From Erythrophleum ivorense (Eukaryota; Streptophyta; Magnoliopsida; Fabales; Fabaceae), in NCBI GenBank assembly GCA_026724425.1, contig JAIUCV010000002.1, positions 3,291,001 to 3,355,000 of the forward strand: DNA of 64,000 nt, given 5' to 3'. Under the pieces are notes generated by a model. It was not told the origin of the DNA. It made no database searches and saw only the letters and a list, made by a program, of their open reading frames with translations. This document shows positions 12,001 to 25,598 of the stretch, one piece after another (position 1 is the stretch's first letter; each line of letters begins with the position of its first letter). The translations under genes were made by a program, and so were the position numbers.

Positions 12001-14012
12001 ATTTGATCTCATTTCCTGTGCCATTGGCATTTAACAGTGGATGAAACAAAATATGGTAGGAAGTTCCCTCAAAATTGTGGAAGATATTGGCCTCAACTCA
12101 AAATATGGAAGGTTGTTGAGTATACATGTACGCTGACCTTATTTTCTTGAAAGTAAATGGAATTTGTACTTGAACTCTTGAAGTAAACTTCATCTCAAAC
12201 GAGCAGTATCATAAAAACAAGCTCTATACTAGGATAATTTAAAGGGGGGGGGGGAATAATATTTAAAGATAAAGCGTTGCAAATGTAATTAAAAATGTAT
12301 ATGAAAGGAAGATATTATCCACTTGAACTATACTAGTTATAGCTTTTATACATTCGATTAAAATGCAATAAAATATTAATATGCTTTTTTTTTTTAAGAG
12401 TATAAAAAAAAAATCACAACATCCTCATGCTAAGTGAAAATGGGATGAAGTGTCTTATTTTTTTTAATCAAAGATTAGAATATTTTGTTATATTTTAAAA
12501 CTGATGTATTAAAATTATAATTTAATGTTAATCGAATGCAAAATGTTTTTCTTTAAATTATACAACTAAGTATCTGAACAGCATAGAAGCAGCACATTCA
12601 CATATACTCTTCAGAGTTCTCTTTTTTTTTTTCCGTAACAATATTTTCCTTGTTTAAATCTGAAAGATGTGAGCGAAAGAACTCCTAACAAACAGTTGTC
12701 AAAACCAATATTCTTCTTTTGAAGAGAAGACGTATGTGAAAGAAATGCATAGTTTCCACGAAGAAAAAGGTGTTTAACTATTAAAATGCATTTAAAGGGG
12801 AAAAATAAGGAGGGGCGCGCCCTAGATTATTTTTTTGTTTTTGGGGGCGGGGGATGCAATTCTTCTCCAAGCTTTCTCTATTGTTTAGCTTCTCTAGCCT
12901 TTTACTAAATAATCATATGTACCAAATGAAATGCTTACACTATAAAATTTTGCTCACTGGATTAATAATAAGTTGCAGTACCATGAACAAATTCTTAACT
13001 ACGTTACATGCACCCGTGATTATATAATAGATCAACAAGAGTTTACTAAAGTAAGTGGTGTAAGTAATAAGGTTTACTGACCCAGCAACTCATTAACCTA
13101 TTGTATGGTCTATAGTATAATGTACCTAAAAATTTTTTTAATTTTTTTTCTTTTTGCTAATTGAAAATTTTTCTAGTTCAATGCAGCATGATGGACATCT
13201 TGGCAACTGCAATGCCATTATTTTCAGGTTTGGTGAAAAGATAGGCTGCTAAATCAGCAGTGTTGAGACAGTCTCGGATTAGTAAGCAAACTGTGGACAG
13301 TAGTTGATTTCATAACTTGTGCTCAAACTATTATGTAATTTTCTCAAAAACAATTAATGAAAAAGACAGTCAATAAAAAAAATTTTATTTATGCCTCCTC
13401 TAAATTGATCTAATTACACATGTATTTATTTAAAATGTTAAGTGAATCTACAAAAAGCGAAACTAAATATACTTATATGGTTCCTTAAATGATAATGATG
13501 AATTATGAATTTAAGTTGTTTGTAAATTGTATTATTCAAAGAATAATTCTTAATTAGTAATAATAAATTTGGAAAAATATAGTGTATCAATAAAATAAGA
13601 GTAAATATCTAATGATTTGCTACTATCTGAGCTCTCTGCCTCTGTCAGAATGAAAGTTTGGATCATACATTTTTGGACCGTTAATTTGCTAGAGCTGTGT
13701 GATTTGTCTCGGACCGCTCAATCAGAACTGAGGTATTAGTTCCTCATTCAGTTTAGGGTTGGCTTCAAATTTTGTTTCAGCAATTAGAAAATAACTTCGA
13801 TATCTTGCAGCGGCACACTGTCCTCATTATTGTTATCCTTCTCTATTTGAAAATCACAATTCCATTCCATTAGAGGCTGTTCATTCTGTCAGAAACCTCT
13901 AAAGAGAGTACTTCATTTCTTCACATTCACATATACACTTTCAACTGCGAAATCAGGCATAGGAACACACAAGAAATTTTCCAGCACCCACATTCCAAGG
14001 GAGGGTTGGGTT
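12001..14012. other. Intergenic spacer
   Basis: AT-rich spacer between the RabGAP gene and the unassigned ORF at 14013, with a G-run at about 12244-12252 and several A/T homopolymers. I see no gene, RNA or clear transposon. Confidence 0.5.
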
Positions 14013-14261
14013 ATGTCTTTAAGCTGCAGGAAATTATCAAGGAGGCAGAAAATTGTTAATATTTCTGTTTTCAAGAATGGTCTTCCTTTCTGGTTTGATC
14101 ATATATGCTTAACAAGAATTGACAAGGATTATGCTTTCCGTTACGCATTCAGACCAATGCTGCAAAACATCTTTGATTTGGCACCTCATGATATCACTGA
14201 TAGTGGAGTACTCATTTTGCTGGAGAATCAGAATCAAGTTTCGAAGCTTTGTTCATTATAA
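14013..14261 (+). other. Unassigned 82-codon open frame
   Basis: The open frame starts at an ATG and encodes a composition that looks more protein-like than random AT-rich frames (FRYAFRPMLQNIFDLAPHDI). I do not recognise a family. It lies about 450 bp downstream of the cytochrome b5 stop, on the opposite strand, and could be a relic, an antisense transcript or chance. Confidence 0.15.
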
Positions 14262-14706
14262 TCTATTGCAGCAGAATTGATGGTCTTTGCAGATAACATT
14301 ATTACTAATACTTTTGAGTCTTATAGCGTTCTGGATCTTGACAGACAATTTGGCAGTCAGTTGATTCCCAGTATGCTTTTACCAGGCTGGTATCCTTAGC
14401 CCTTGTAACTTACTACTGTTTCATATTTATCCAAAAATAGAGAAGGTTATAAACTTGTGGTGAAGGTAAATTTCGTATAGGAAAGAGAGTTAACGCGGCC
14501 TTTTTTATATCAATAAAGATTATGATATTCTTCAGTCACTGACCTTCAGTCCTGCTACGTAAGAAAGTTGGATAACATTTGCTAAGTGAACAACAATCGA
14601 GTTTCAATACTCATTATTCAAAGAAACTAACACCGTTTTTCAGACGACTGTATTTTGACAGCAAACGAAATCTTCACAAAGTTCAAAGTAAACAAAAAGG
14701 GTCCGA

Positions 14707-16706
14707 CTACTCTTTCTTGGTGTATTGTCGGACACCAAAGGCTAAGCCCAATATCACGAGAGGGAGAAGGAACTGCAGAATCTTGATCACAAAATCATTG
14801 GTCTTGTCAGGATTGTAAGAAGCGTGCTGAGGTGAAACTGGAGCGTATGTACGCTTTTTTGGGATGCTTGACGCATCAATCTCTCCAATACAGTATTTTG
14901 CCATCATTTCTTTGGCTGAATCACTGTGTCCCACATCTTCAAAATCATTGGTTGCATCTTTTCCTGTCATTAGTAAAGTGGATTACGATAAATTAGTATG
15001 GTAATCCTTGGTACATTTATCAACCATCTTTGAATTATGTAATTCATAAGCATACCTGTGGAAGATAATAAAACGTCATCACCGCCGGGATGATCTTCCA
15101 AAAAAGGAGAAACATCATAGACCTAATATGATTAAAGCATAGAAATTCATTAAAGTGATAGTAGTTTAACATCATACAAGCAAAATAATCTCTTTGAGCC
15201 ATTACAAATATGGATCACAGTATCATACAAATCCTAATATAGTAGACACTGTCATGCTCTGTTAGTTTAATGAAGTCTTTTTTTAACTCGGTATGTGTCA
15301 ACTGTGTTCTTAGTACATGTCATTATGTAACTTTTAAAACATCTCAGGTAATGTTCGAAACAATGCAAATGGGTTTCCTTCTGCTAGATGTCTGGACGGG
15401 CCAATGTCTAGCTAGATTCCAAGTCAAAGCCGATTTGCCTAATGTCTTCTTGTTTTAAGTTGGAACATACACAGATGCCAAAAAGAAACGCTATCATACT
15501 TTATTTATTATTGTTTTACCTTCGCAGGATTCCTTATCCTCCAGCCCTGTAATCATCTCTTCTGTCACTAAATTCTATATACTACAATGAGATTCTAACT
15601 CAAGACATAGACATGTACAGCAATCTTGCATGTTCTGTAGGATACAAATAATTGTAATACTTAAACTCTCGAGTGAAGGATCGAACTCTTGAATACTTGG
15701 TAATAGAGGCTTTATCTTATTAAGGACTACTTCAACTCAAAGGCCTAAGCTCAAGTGAAAGCTTATGAATAATTTCTATTATAATCTTTAATTAACTAAC
15801 TACAAATACATATAAAATTTTATTTTACAGTCACTGATGTAAAATGGAAATTAAGATGCTGCAGCTGTGGCAAAGTTAATCTTCTAAAAGTGGGGGAGTC
15901 AATATCGGCACGAGAGCCTAATTTAAGCATCTAATGCAGGCATGCGTCATGACATAAACAAAAGCCAACTAACATTCAATTTTTAAAATAGGAAATTGCA
16001 GTGGCAGATTAAAAAAGAAAAAAAGAGCAGATTTGAGCATATAAAAGTGAGAGATGCTATTGCAATCTGGAATACTATACAAGGATGCCAAGTGCACAAG
16101 GTTGGGAAAAAAATTATCTTGGTGAACATTTCCTTCATATCTTGTCCAAGCTATGAACAAAAAATAAAAATAGAAACTAGAGCTCGCATAATGGGGAAAG
16201 ATAAATAAGAGATGCACGGTGTTCAAAAAAATTGTATGATTAAACGCCACCGACTGAGGCAAATGAAGTATTTTAAATTCCAATTTTGAGTTTTAACTTA
16301 AAGAGAGAAAAGAATTAAATCAAAAAATTCAAATAATAATCAAATCTATCAAAGAAGTGGCCATTACAGATAGCAGACGCTAAGGGAAATCAGAGAGGTA
16401 CGCATCTTATGCTCAAAGATATGAGACACATCAGTCAACACAGACCTTAACATGTGTACATCCAAGCCATTATATGAATAGCTCCAAAATCATCAAATTG
16501 CAAAAATCATCGACAATTACCATACTGAAAACCCTGGGCTTGCCATCGTTTCTCACAGCGTCAGTCAAATCAGAAAACGAACCATGCATAGAAAGCATCA
16601 AATGTTTAGAAAAACTGACCTTCCCATATATGATAAGCCAACAATCTTTAATCTGATTGTGCTTTGCCACTTCTTCGAATTTGTGAACTTCTTTATTCGA
16701 AGCCAT
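14707..16706 (-). CDS. CB5: Cytochrome b5 (ER/outer-membrane tail-anchored)
   Basis: This is a small tail-anchored heme protein that passes electrons from NADH-cytochrome b5 reductase or P450 reductase to desaturases, hydroxylases and P450s on the ER membrane. Three exons join in phase: 16620-16706, 15056-15122 and 14707-14963, giving 136 aa, the normal family length. The heme-binding core holds LEDHPGGDDV with His40 and DFEDVGHSDSA with His64, the two axial ligands. Residues about 108-130 form the hydrophobic anchor, followed by a short charged tail RQYTKKE that sets membrane targeting. The start was taken at MASNKEV because it aligns with the usual N-terminus; an upstream in-frame Met exists but is embedded in the leader. 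Intron 1 (15123-16619) carries a retroelement-derived fragment. Assignment is firm; the isoform (CB5-E type) is inferred from synteny. Confidence 0.95.
15655..15780 (-). repeat. LTR-retroelement-derived fragment inside cytochrome b5 intron 1
   Basis: Read on the minus strand, the segment contains agcctctatta followed by caagagttcgatcc and then an attacaattatt stretch. This arrangement recurs at the LTR/primer-binding-site junction of dispersed plant retroelements. No coding remains. Identification is from pattern memory and is tentative. Confidence 0.3.
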
Positions 16707-16945
16707 TTCTTTCACTGCCACCTGCCACAAAAATCAAATACTTATAGGACCCAGAAAAATCCTGGTCAAACCCACAAATTTTCATTCGGAGAAAGCCTCG
16801 AAATTTAAAGAAATAAAATTAAAAAGAAATTTCGATAAGAGGAGATTTGTGGTCAAAACACTACTTGCATCCGAACGTACCACAGAGAGGGCTTTTCCCA
16901 GACAAGGAGATTCCTTTTCCTCCCCCCTATTGTGGCGAAGCTTTC

Positions 16946-16955
16946 TTTATTTATA
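16946..16955 (-). promoter_or_regulatory. TATA box of the cytochrome b5 gene
   Basis: On the minus strand the sequence reads agtataaataaag, a good plant TATA box, about 240 bp upstream of the cytochrome b5 ATG. It would place transcription initiation near 16915-16925 and leave a 5' UTR of about 210 nt. Assigned by motif and position. Confidence 0.5.
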
Positions 16956-16959
16956 CTGG

Positions 16960-19900
16960 ATTTTGATTATTACAAAATAGCCCTATCGTTTCTGCAAATT
17001 ACAATGTATGGCGATTCTGCCAAAGGGTGGTTTTGTCAATCAACAATCACATGTTTTACGTGTAATTATTTTCAATAAACAATTGCAAAGTCGTTTTGGT
17101 AACATTCAATTCCACAAACATAATAATTTTTTAATCCATTTTCTAGCAAAATAATTATATTTAGTAAATTAAAAATAAATTCATTTGTATGTAAAATTAA
17201 AAAATAATACAAAAAATATAACTAGTTTAATATTTTACTACCACATATACGGCTTGGAAAACAAACGGATATGAAATTAAAATTAAAATTTTTTGCATAA
17301 TATCTATTATATTTTGGTTATAATTATTTAACTACATTTATTTTTATTATTTTTTAAAATAAAAATTAATTAATTAATTAATATTTTATGTATCAAATAA
17401 CCTATTATCATAACTCATCGTTCCAACCTCAATGTCTAATTAACAAATCTATAACTACAACAAAGTCAAAACTTTTGGAGTAGTCTAAAGACAAGAAAAT
17501 AAAATTGAAACTTGGACTTGCCCACAACTACCACAAAAACGGTGGGCTTATCAAACCTTTACCTAACCTCCGTGATCAATCAACTTTGCCCAAAGGTTTG
17601 GGAAATAAAACAAGGAACTCTTTTCTGACCTTTGAATGTCATACCTCCTGCGTATTGTAATTCTTCTTCAAACCCTACAAATTATTTATAAAACTTACTG
17701 TTTATTTATTTATCAAATTAAATCTTAATTTATCAATTATGATATAAGGATTGACTTTAAGATAAAAGAAAGGAGGTCAAATTTGTAGAAGGAACCACCT
17801 TCGTATATAGTGCAGCTGCACTTGTTTTTAACAAAACATATATAGATAGTCAAGATATACAGAATCTTTTTTAATATAAACATAAAGTGCTTTTTGCTTT
17901 AAAACTTTACAATCAATGTGAATTTCGTTTTCCATATTTGTTTTATATACAACTTGTCTTATATATTTATTAAAATGCTCAATTTCATCTTAAATGCTAA
18001 CTTTATTCATTAAAATAACAAAAAGTGAGTTACACATGGACCAATACTTATTACAAATGTTGAAGTGGATGATACATTGCTTACATGAATATTATATTCT
18101 TTAAATCTCATATTTCTAACTCCTAAATAATGTCACACCTATTTTTCTATTCCTAATGTCATGTTTAGTTTGATGGAATTGAATCCTAAAGAATAAAAAT
18201 AAAAATGAGAATCACTTAAAATGTGGTTTGGTAGCCGAATAAAAATAGGCATTGCCATTCCTTAGGCAAAACCTATTCTCACAAATGTGAAAATAGAGAT
18301 TCCCACACTCTCACGTGATAGAATCCTTCTCCATTCTTGGTAATCACTTCCAAATGACCATCTTGTCTTCTTAAACTTTTCAAAATAACAAAAAATGCCA
18401 TGAGCAAAAGGGAGATAGATTCTCTGCAGTGAGATGCATATGCAGTGTCTCTAAAGCGAAAGTTTGTGAGAAGCACAGGTCTTGAAAAAGAATAAGAATT
18501 TGTAAACAGAAACAAAAAAAAAAGTCATGTGAGGTACTGTAGAGGCAATTTTGGAATTTTTTACTGAGGATCTAGATCCGAGCAAAAGACTATTTAAATA
18601 TTTTTAAATGGTATTTAGAAAAATTTTGCAAATTGAAAATATAAAAATTAATATTTTAATCTCTTTTTATTATGAGTAATTCAAAACATTTTTATAGATT
18701 AAAGAATAAAAATAAATATTTAAATACTTTTTTCATCAAATGGTATTATAATCATTTGGTTAACTTTTTCCCCTTTCATTTTTGCTTTGTTGTTAACAAA
18801 TCAAACATAAAAATAAAATGAAATTATCATTTCTTTTAATGACATACTAAACATAGTAATAAGTCATAATATTATATTCTATCAAAGTCTATTTTTATTA
18901 TCATTTTTTGTCAAAATCATTCTATTCAATCAAATAGAACCTAACTCTTTGTTATGAACAAATACTCCTTTTAGCCAAAAATCAAAATTGATAGTCCTTA
19001 CTTGGGGTTTGACTTAGGCACATCATCAATTTCTATTTTTTGATCGATAAACTTAAAGAATAAGATAATATTAAAATTTTTTACTATAAAATTGACATAA
19101 AACAAACTATTGAGACAAAAAATATACTTTTGCCCTAAATAATAATACAATAAAAATAAAATCTAATTTTTCAACTACAAAATTCTTATTAAAAAATTGA
19201 TTGATATATATATACACACACACATTAAAAGAAAAGAATAAAATATATAAATTTTTTATACTACACCAACCTCCCATTTGTTAAAAGAAAAAAACATACA
19301 CACAAACATTTCTTAAAATAAAAAAAATGTTACATTTTAATTAAAATTGAATTTTTTTACTATAATATTCTCTATTAAACTATATATATGTTTTTAACTA
19401 AAATATCTTCATATATATTTTTTATGAAGAATATTTTAATTAAAAATTTTAAAATAAAATTAAAGGATGTATTTTAAAAATAAAAAATAAAATATATGTA
19501 TTATAAGTTATAAGATAATGATAAATTTTCACTATTTATTATTGTAACTTTTTTAATTTTCCCGTTCATGGGACCCACAAAATTTTTGTGACATCCACCA
19601 ACATTTTCATAGGGTTCAGATTGTCTCCAGTCCATCCTCTCTCCGGTCGTCTAGTCTCAAAGGTTTAGTTTTTTTTTATTTTTTACTTTTTGAAAAATCA
19701 AAACTAGAATAAAAAGAAAAAATAAATACACAGATTGGACGGACTGGAAAGAGAGAGAAGACGGGAGAGAAGCCGCTGGCATTTTCATAATCCTTGCATG
19801 GAGCCCACGTAGCTTTCTAAATTATATAATTTCAACTAAATTAAAAAAAAATTGTATAATTTTGACTATACAAGGAGAACTCATTCGAGCGGCCGAGCAA

Positions 19901-21054
19901 AACTTTCCGTCCAATTAATTGGTCTAACCAACTGTGTGGCTCAATCCTATAATTTTCGGCCTACCAACCACATATTTTATTAATTAATCCTAATTTGAAA
20001 AAAGAATCTGAAAAAGAAAATTGAAGCTATAAGAAAGCGAGCCAATTCCCAACACTGTTGAAAGGTGTCGATTTACATGTCCCTCTTAGATCACGAAGAC
20101 CAATATGACCCTGAAAAAGGCATTGCTGATGCGGGTCGGGTTGTTATAAATTTTGATATTTGAATAAAATTTTAATAATTTATTTAATTTAATAAATATT
20201 TTTGTATTTTTATTATCATTAATATTTTGATTTGATTAAGAGACTTTAGTTAATTAATTAGGAGATGTATTTTATTTTATTAAAAGACTTATTACGTATT
20301 TAACTAAGAGATTTATTAGAGTTTTGTTTGGTATAATGAAAGGAAATAGGGGGACAATAAAATTTTTTGTATAATATCTATTTGTTTTTGTAATCATTGT
20401 TTAATTATTATTTAATATTATTTATTAATTATTAATTAAGTATTAAAAATAAAAAAATATTAAAATTATTGTCCATTTCCAAAATTATCTTCTTTTTTTA
20501 TATTTTTGTTCCTAATTATTTAATACTAACACTAATCATTATTCAATCATTTTTTATGTATTTTTGTACGTAAAGTAAGAGTAGTTTTTTTTAATAAATA
20601 AGTGGTAATTGTTTTACTTTTTCACAATATGCTAAAATGATATTTAATTTTTTTTATTTGAGGTTAAGTTTTAATGTTAAAAAATTATTTATTCATTGTG
20701 TTTAAGGCGCTGCATCAATTGCAAAGGTGACCACCCCCTCCATTGTAAGCTTTAGGATGCAAAAATCAACATGCTGCATCAATTAATCCATGAATTCTCA
20801 GGATCACCAGACAAATGTGGCTAAAGTTTTTCAATAAAACCCCTGTCTTCCTTGCTAAGACATTAAGACCCCCCATTTCATGCCCTTCTCATAGACCGTT
20901 TTTCTTTTTCTCTCTTTCAGTTGGAGGAGAGGAAGACATATTAAAGTTGATAAATCAAAGATTTTTTTTTTGATAAAAAAAATGGGAAAGAGGGATAACA
21001 TTTCCAATTTTCGATAAAGTTGAATTTTCAGCAACTCTTTCTTCCTGGACGAGA
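16960..21054. other. AT-rich intergenic region with MITE debris
   Basis: No gene is visible. The segment 18140-18945 has weak inverted similarity between its ends (gtttagtttgatggaatt-like arms), suggesting a degraded non-autonomous DNA transposon. 20330-20600 begins with a similar tttggt-type end. The rest is A/T simple sequence. Confidence 0.4.
19612..19779. mobile_element. Probable short MITE with 10-bp target duplication
   Basis: A 168-bp segment is bounded by identical 10-mers cattttcata (19602-19611 and 19780-19789). Both ends carry related CT-rich/GA-rich inverted arms (ccagtccatcctctctcc on the left; ggactggaaagagag and acgggagagaag on the right). The interior is T/A-rich. Length, duplication size and arms suggest a Mutator-type MITE, but the inverted repeats are imperfect. 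Confidence 0.45.
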
Positions 21055-21262
21055 CCTAATACAAACCCTCCGAAGAGTGTTAGTACACCACGGTTAAAGG
21101 CCCAAGCAAGCCATCAGACCATGAGGGGTGGGGGATCTTCCCACAATCAAGTGCCATCAAGTAGGACTTTAGTGACAATGAGAAAGATCGAACCCGCAAT
21201 CCAGAAGTTGCAAGAACAACCATCATGCCACTTGCGCCAACCTGTAGTGATAAATTAAAAAA
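21055..21262 (-). mobile_element. tRNA-derived SINE
   Basis: On the minus strand there is a Pol III box A-like motif ttggcgcaagtggca (21226-21240) and a box B ggttcgatc (about 21186-21195) at tRNA-like spacing. A G/C-balanced tRNA-unrelated body follows that differs sharply from the AT-rich surroundings. The arrangement resembles the plant Au-type SINE family. No RNA gene function is expected; the exact 3' end and target duplication were not resolved. Confidence 0.6.
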
Positions 21263-24200
21263 AAACTTTGTTTGTGAATATAGAAAAGGAAGTTCATTTA
21301 GGGCTCGTTAATCATCCTCTATTTCCATTTTTCATAGTTTCTTTTTTCTTTTTGGTTTCTGTTTATGGAGAGTATGGTATAATTTTACACAGTGGACAAA
21401 TTCAAAGTGCTATTGATATTTTGAATCACAGTAGAAAATGAATAATTTTTTAACAACATTGGTACAAACCACGAGAAAATTGAGATTCAAGGGTACAATA
21501 TCTTTGTTTTATCAAGTTGCCCTATGTGAAACATAAGAAGAAACAGAGTACGTTTGGGTTTCGTATTGTGTTGAAAACTAGATTTCCATAATTAGCTCAA
21601 GTGTACTGATCTTTCATAAAATAATGTCTTCATTCTTGGTACCCAGATTTGCAAGAAAATGCCCATAAAACTGAATTAACCTCTCTAACTAGGGACGTGT
21701 TCAGCTGCTATTTGCCATTCATCCATGTAAATGTGATACATTATATAATATTAAAGCATATTTCTTACAATATTATATGAAGTGTAGTGAAACAAGATCT
21801 CTTTCTGATTACATCCTATACAATATTATAAGGGATCTGCTTCAATGAAATATGACTCTCAAGAGCTCCAATCATATTATTAGAGATGATCTTAATAAGT
21901 ATGTTGAAGTATGTAAGTAAGAAAAAAACATTGGAACCTAGATCTCTAGAAGTTCAACCTTACGCTTTAGTTTTCTAAATAAGATTATTTGGAGTCAAAT
22001 ATCATTCACATGTATAGTTTTTCTATTAATTTTTTATACAATAATTATTAATATTGTCAAAAGAGAAGATCAAAGTAGAAAAAGTTGACCCCTCACAATC
22101 TAGATTTAATTTACACAGGCTGCGTAAATTTGCTTCAAAAATAAATTATTTACAAAGTCCGTTTCCTGATGAGAATGATCATGTAGTCCTTTATATTTAA
22201 TTGAATACGTTGACTCGACAAATTATTAATCTTATAACATCAAAACTTAAAAAAAAAAATACATCAACAAGTTTCATTTCTTCTCTCCGAATTGAGAGAG
22301 GATTTTCAAATCCACCAAGTCAACTTATTCAGTTTTCTTTATTGTACTCCATTAATAATATTAATTTCATTCTCGAAGTGATGAATCATAAAGACGGTGG
22401 AGACTCCAACCCACAGTCTTAAATTCAATGAATGAACATGTAGTCACTGCAATGCAAATTGTCAATTTCAAACATTATAGTTTTATTTAAGAACTGTCAA
22501 TGTAGGAACCAAATAAATGGCTCCCAAAAAAATCAATTCACAACACCAATCACAGCGATGCATAGGAGACAAGACCCAATAAAACCTCCATAAGTTTATG
22601 TTAATTTGAGTGTAGCGTATGGTTTAATTAAATATTTTTAAACCAATGATTTTAACTAATCAAAATTTCAAGCTAAATAACTACAAGGTGCCGTGCCCTT
22701 CAATTATACTTATTAGAATAGTTTTAGATAGTAGAGGCTCCTACCATTGCAGGAATCTTAAGATGAATCGAAAGGTCAGCTGTAAATCTGGATAAGACAA
22801 TATGTTGTGAATAAATCTTATTAATGTTTGCAAAAAAACACATCTGACATTGGAGCTGTGTGGTATCTGTCATTGTGATTGCGTGCAGTTATAACATTTG
22901 TTCCTTGATTTTTCTTTTAAACTAGAGTGTGTGTGGTACGACTACCATTATACATACAACCCCATTTGCTCTGTTGTTGAATTCCTCTTTTAAGCTTCTT
23001 ATAGAAAAAGCATTATTATCTTTTTCTACAATTCCTATCAATCCCATACTTGTGACACTAAAGCCACAATTCATCAACATTGGGACTTTCCCCCAAAAAC
23101 TAATGAATCCAGTAAATTCATGATTGAGGTTGTGTCACTTGTGATACTAAAGGCATAAAACTAAATGGCATAATGTCGAGTGTCAACTATTTAATAGTTG
23201 GGACATCCCACAGAAATAATAAATCTAATAAATAATTAATTAAAATTGTGTCACTTGATTGCGGCAAATGAGTTTATTGCATACGATGCTGCTGTAAAGG
23301 AGTTTGCGGCCGTTGGATGCATTGTGTAACTGGACTCTTGACATGTCTTTTTTATTTGGCCCAAAAAACTTATATAGAAAACGGGGTATTGTCGTTTTGC
23401 AAATTTATTATATAAAAGCTGGGCAGCAATATATACCTATTTTTTTCTCTTACTTTTTATTTTTATTTTTATTTTTGCAGTTTTTCTCCCTTTTTATTTT
23501 TATTTTAGTTTTTTATTCTAAAAATTATTCACCCATATCCAATTGCGTTAATCTTTATAAGACAAAAAAGTTTTGTTGCAATACATCTTTTTCTTAATCT
23601 AAAATTTCAAATAGAGTTTTTAGACGGAAAAGAATATGACGTAAAATATAAAAATTTTCAATATTTTAAATATTTAAAAGTTATTCATTTTTATCTTAAT
23701 CTAAATTTCATAAGATTCTCATTCTTGAATTTCAAAAATAAAAAATATTTAACGATTGAAAGTAAAATTAAAAAATATTAATATAAACTTTTAACAAACT
23801 TAAAATTACACATTAGTCTCTAACTGTAATTATTAACATGCATCATTTACAAACACACATAAATGTTGAAACATAGCGCCATTTTTTATTCACAAGAAAG
23901 TCCACCTTTTCTTCTAATTCAGCGTTGCTCATAGTCATATTTAGCCCCTTTCCATCTTCTTTTGTACTGGGGTTTCAATCTGTTGCAGGTAAACATGGCT
24001 TTTCCCTGATTTTATTAATATTGTACCCACTTTGGAGACTTGAAACCCAGATTTGAAGATGGAAAATAATGAGGGAGCTGGGAGAAAAAAAAATGGCAAC
24101 ATAGCAAGGTATATGGTTGGAGAAGACGTTCTAGAACAGGAGCTTTGGAGAAAACAGATTTTGACAATGGCAATAGTGACACAAGCTCTGGAGAAAGAGG

Positions 24201-24287
24201 ATTTCCAGATGGATGAATGACAATTGGGACTTTCAGACGACGGTCTTGAATTCTCTGGGACTTTGACGCCATATTTTGTAGTTCTCA
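21263..24287. other. Intergenic region without supported genes
   Basis: The region contains only short AT-rich frames. A minus-strand open frame at 24015-24272 starts MASKSQRIQDRRLKVPI and lies directly against the left terminal repeat of the neighbouring element. It has no recognised family and quickly becomes T-rich, so I do not call it a gene. Confidence 0.45.
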
Positions 24288-24591
24288 TAAATTACTTTAA
24301 TTTTTACTTTAGCCCCTGTAGTTTTTTTTTTTACATCCATCCTTATATTTTTCGAAATTTAAGAATCAGTCCCTGCCGTTTGTTTCCATTGCAACTCCCT
24401 TAGCTTCCTTCTTACATGGCTAATGGCAGCTGAGGTAAAAAGCAATGTGGGTGCCAACTGTGCCTTTTCGACGTTATTATATGTATGGGCACGCAGATTG
24501 CTTGGGCCATTATACCACAACAGCAGGCATAGCTACTTCCTTGTTTTCCGTTTCTATCTGCAATTTATCTCTCTTTCATTATTAAGATACT

Positions 24592-25335
24592 GTTAAACCC
24601 CATGGACTTGGCTTGAAGAGGCTGAATGCATCATCTTTGTCTCCAAAGCTGCTTCCGTAAAACTTCGAGAAAGAATAATTTTATTGCTTAATATACACTA
24701 TCTCACACTTCTTCACTCACTAGACACCTCACCAAACCCTCCACACTAACTTGACCCCTCGCGTCACTTTCTAGCACACACTACACTTTGCTTCACTTAT
24801 GGATTGCTTTCTCATTTGTTGCACGCAACTCCACTTGCCACACTTTCTCACTTCACACCTCACACACCTTTCACTCCTTGCTCAGTTAGTGGTTCACTGA
24901 CTTTGCTACTACTCACTTCACATATGCTACATTCAACACTACTTTGCTGCTAGACACGTGGCCTCACTTGTGCTTCCCACTTGCTACCATGGAGACTCAA
25001 GCCTTTATATAGACTAGTAGGTTGGCTAGTATATGTGGTTTTCCTTCCGCTGCCTCTAATATTTAGTCTTTAGATTTTTCTGCAAAGTTTACGGACATTG
25101 CTACAAGATTTTTAACTAGTAACTTCTGGATACTAGTCTTGCTAGAAGCTTCTGATCTTTTCCTTGATTCATGCCTACTTCTTCAGCTTCTAGATACTGC
25201 CATATTTTAAGTGCTTCAATGGAGATGCTTCTAGAGGAAGAAGTCCATGAGCTTTAATATCTTCTTCATTGATTCCAATAGGTATCTTTTGTTCTCTGTG
25301 TCAGAATTTCAGTTCTGCAACTTTGTTATATGAGG
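24592..25335 (-). repeat. Possible solo-LTR-like segment inside the inverted-repeat element
   Basis: Read on the minus strand, this part carries a strong TATA box ctatataaagg (25001-25013) and, further along, a poly(A)-signal-like caataaaatt (about 24677-24686). That order is expected for U3-R of an LTR. The putative end reads ggggtttaaca, i.e. a TG..CA-style terminus. No second LTR, clean primer-binding site or target duplication was found, so this is tentative. Confidence 0.28.
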
Positions 25336-25352
25336 CTTTGCACCATATGCCA

Positions 25353-25598
25353 TCAGTTGCTTTGAAGAGCAACACCTTTTACCTGCACAAGAATTTCTTT
25401 AAACGCATATTCTGCGATCCTGTCTGCTGTTATTAAATCTCGTGTTTGAGTTGTGTGAACTTCTTTTATCTCAAGCTTTAAACGTCCGACAGTAGTTTGG
25501 CGAGTATCAGACTTGGTTTGCACTCTTTGCTTTGTTATTGTTGCGTTTCGATTGAGATGCAGGGGAAAAGACGCAATGGAGTCCCAATGGATAGGCAC
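25353..25598 (-). other. Unassigned 81-codon open frame in transposon cargo
   Basis: This minus-strand frame encodes a hydrophilic, well-mixed peptide (TTVGRLKLEIKEVHTTQTRD, then ITADRIAEYAFKEIL) unlike the AT-biased frames around it. It lies between the two inverted repeats, so it could be a captured host exon (Pack-MULE cargo). I do not recognise the family. Confidence 0.25.

Noticed and set aside
15969..16283. 104-codon minus-strand frame within the cytochrome b5 gene
   Set aside because: It lies in intron 1, is F/H/Y-rich from AT-rich DNA, and the splice model without it gives a full-length cytochrome b5.
23941..24288. 115-codon minus-strand frame beside the inverted-repeat element
   Set aside because: Two overlapping frames of similar length, Ser-rich and T-rich, without family resemblance or exon signals.
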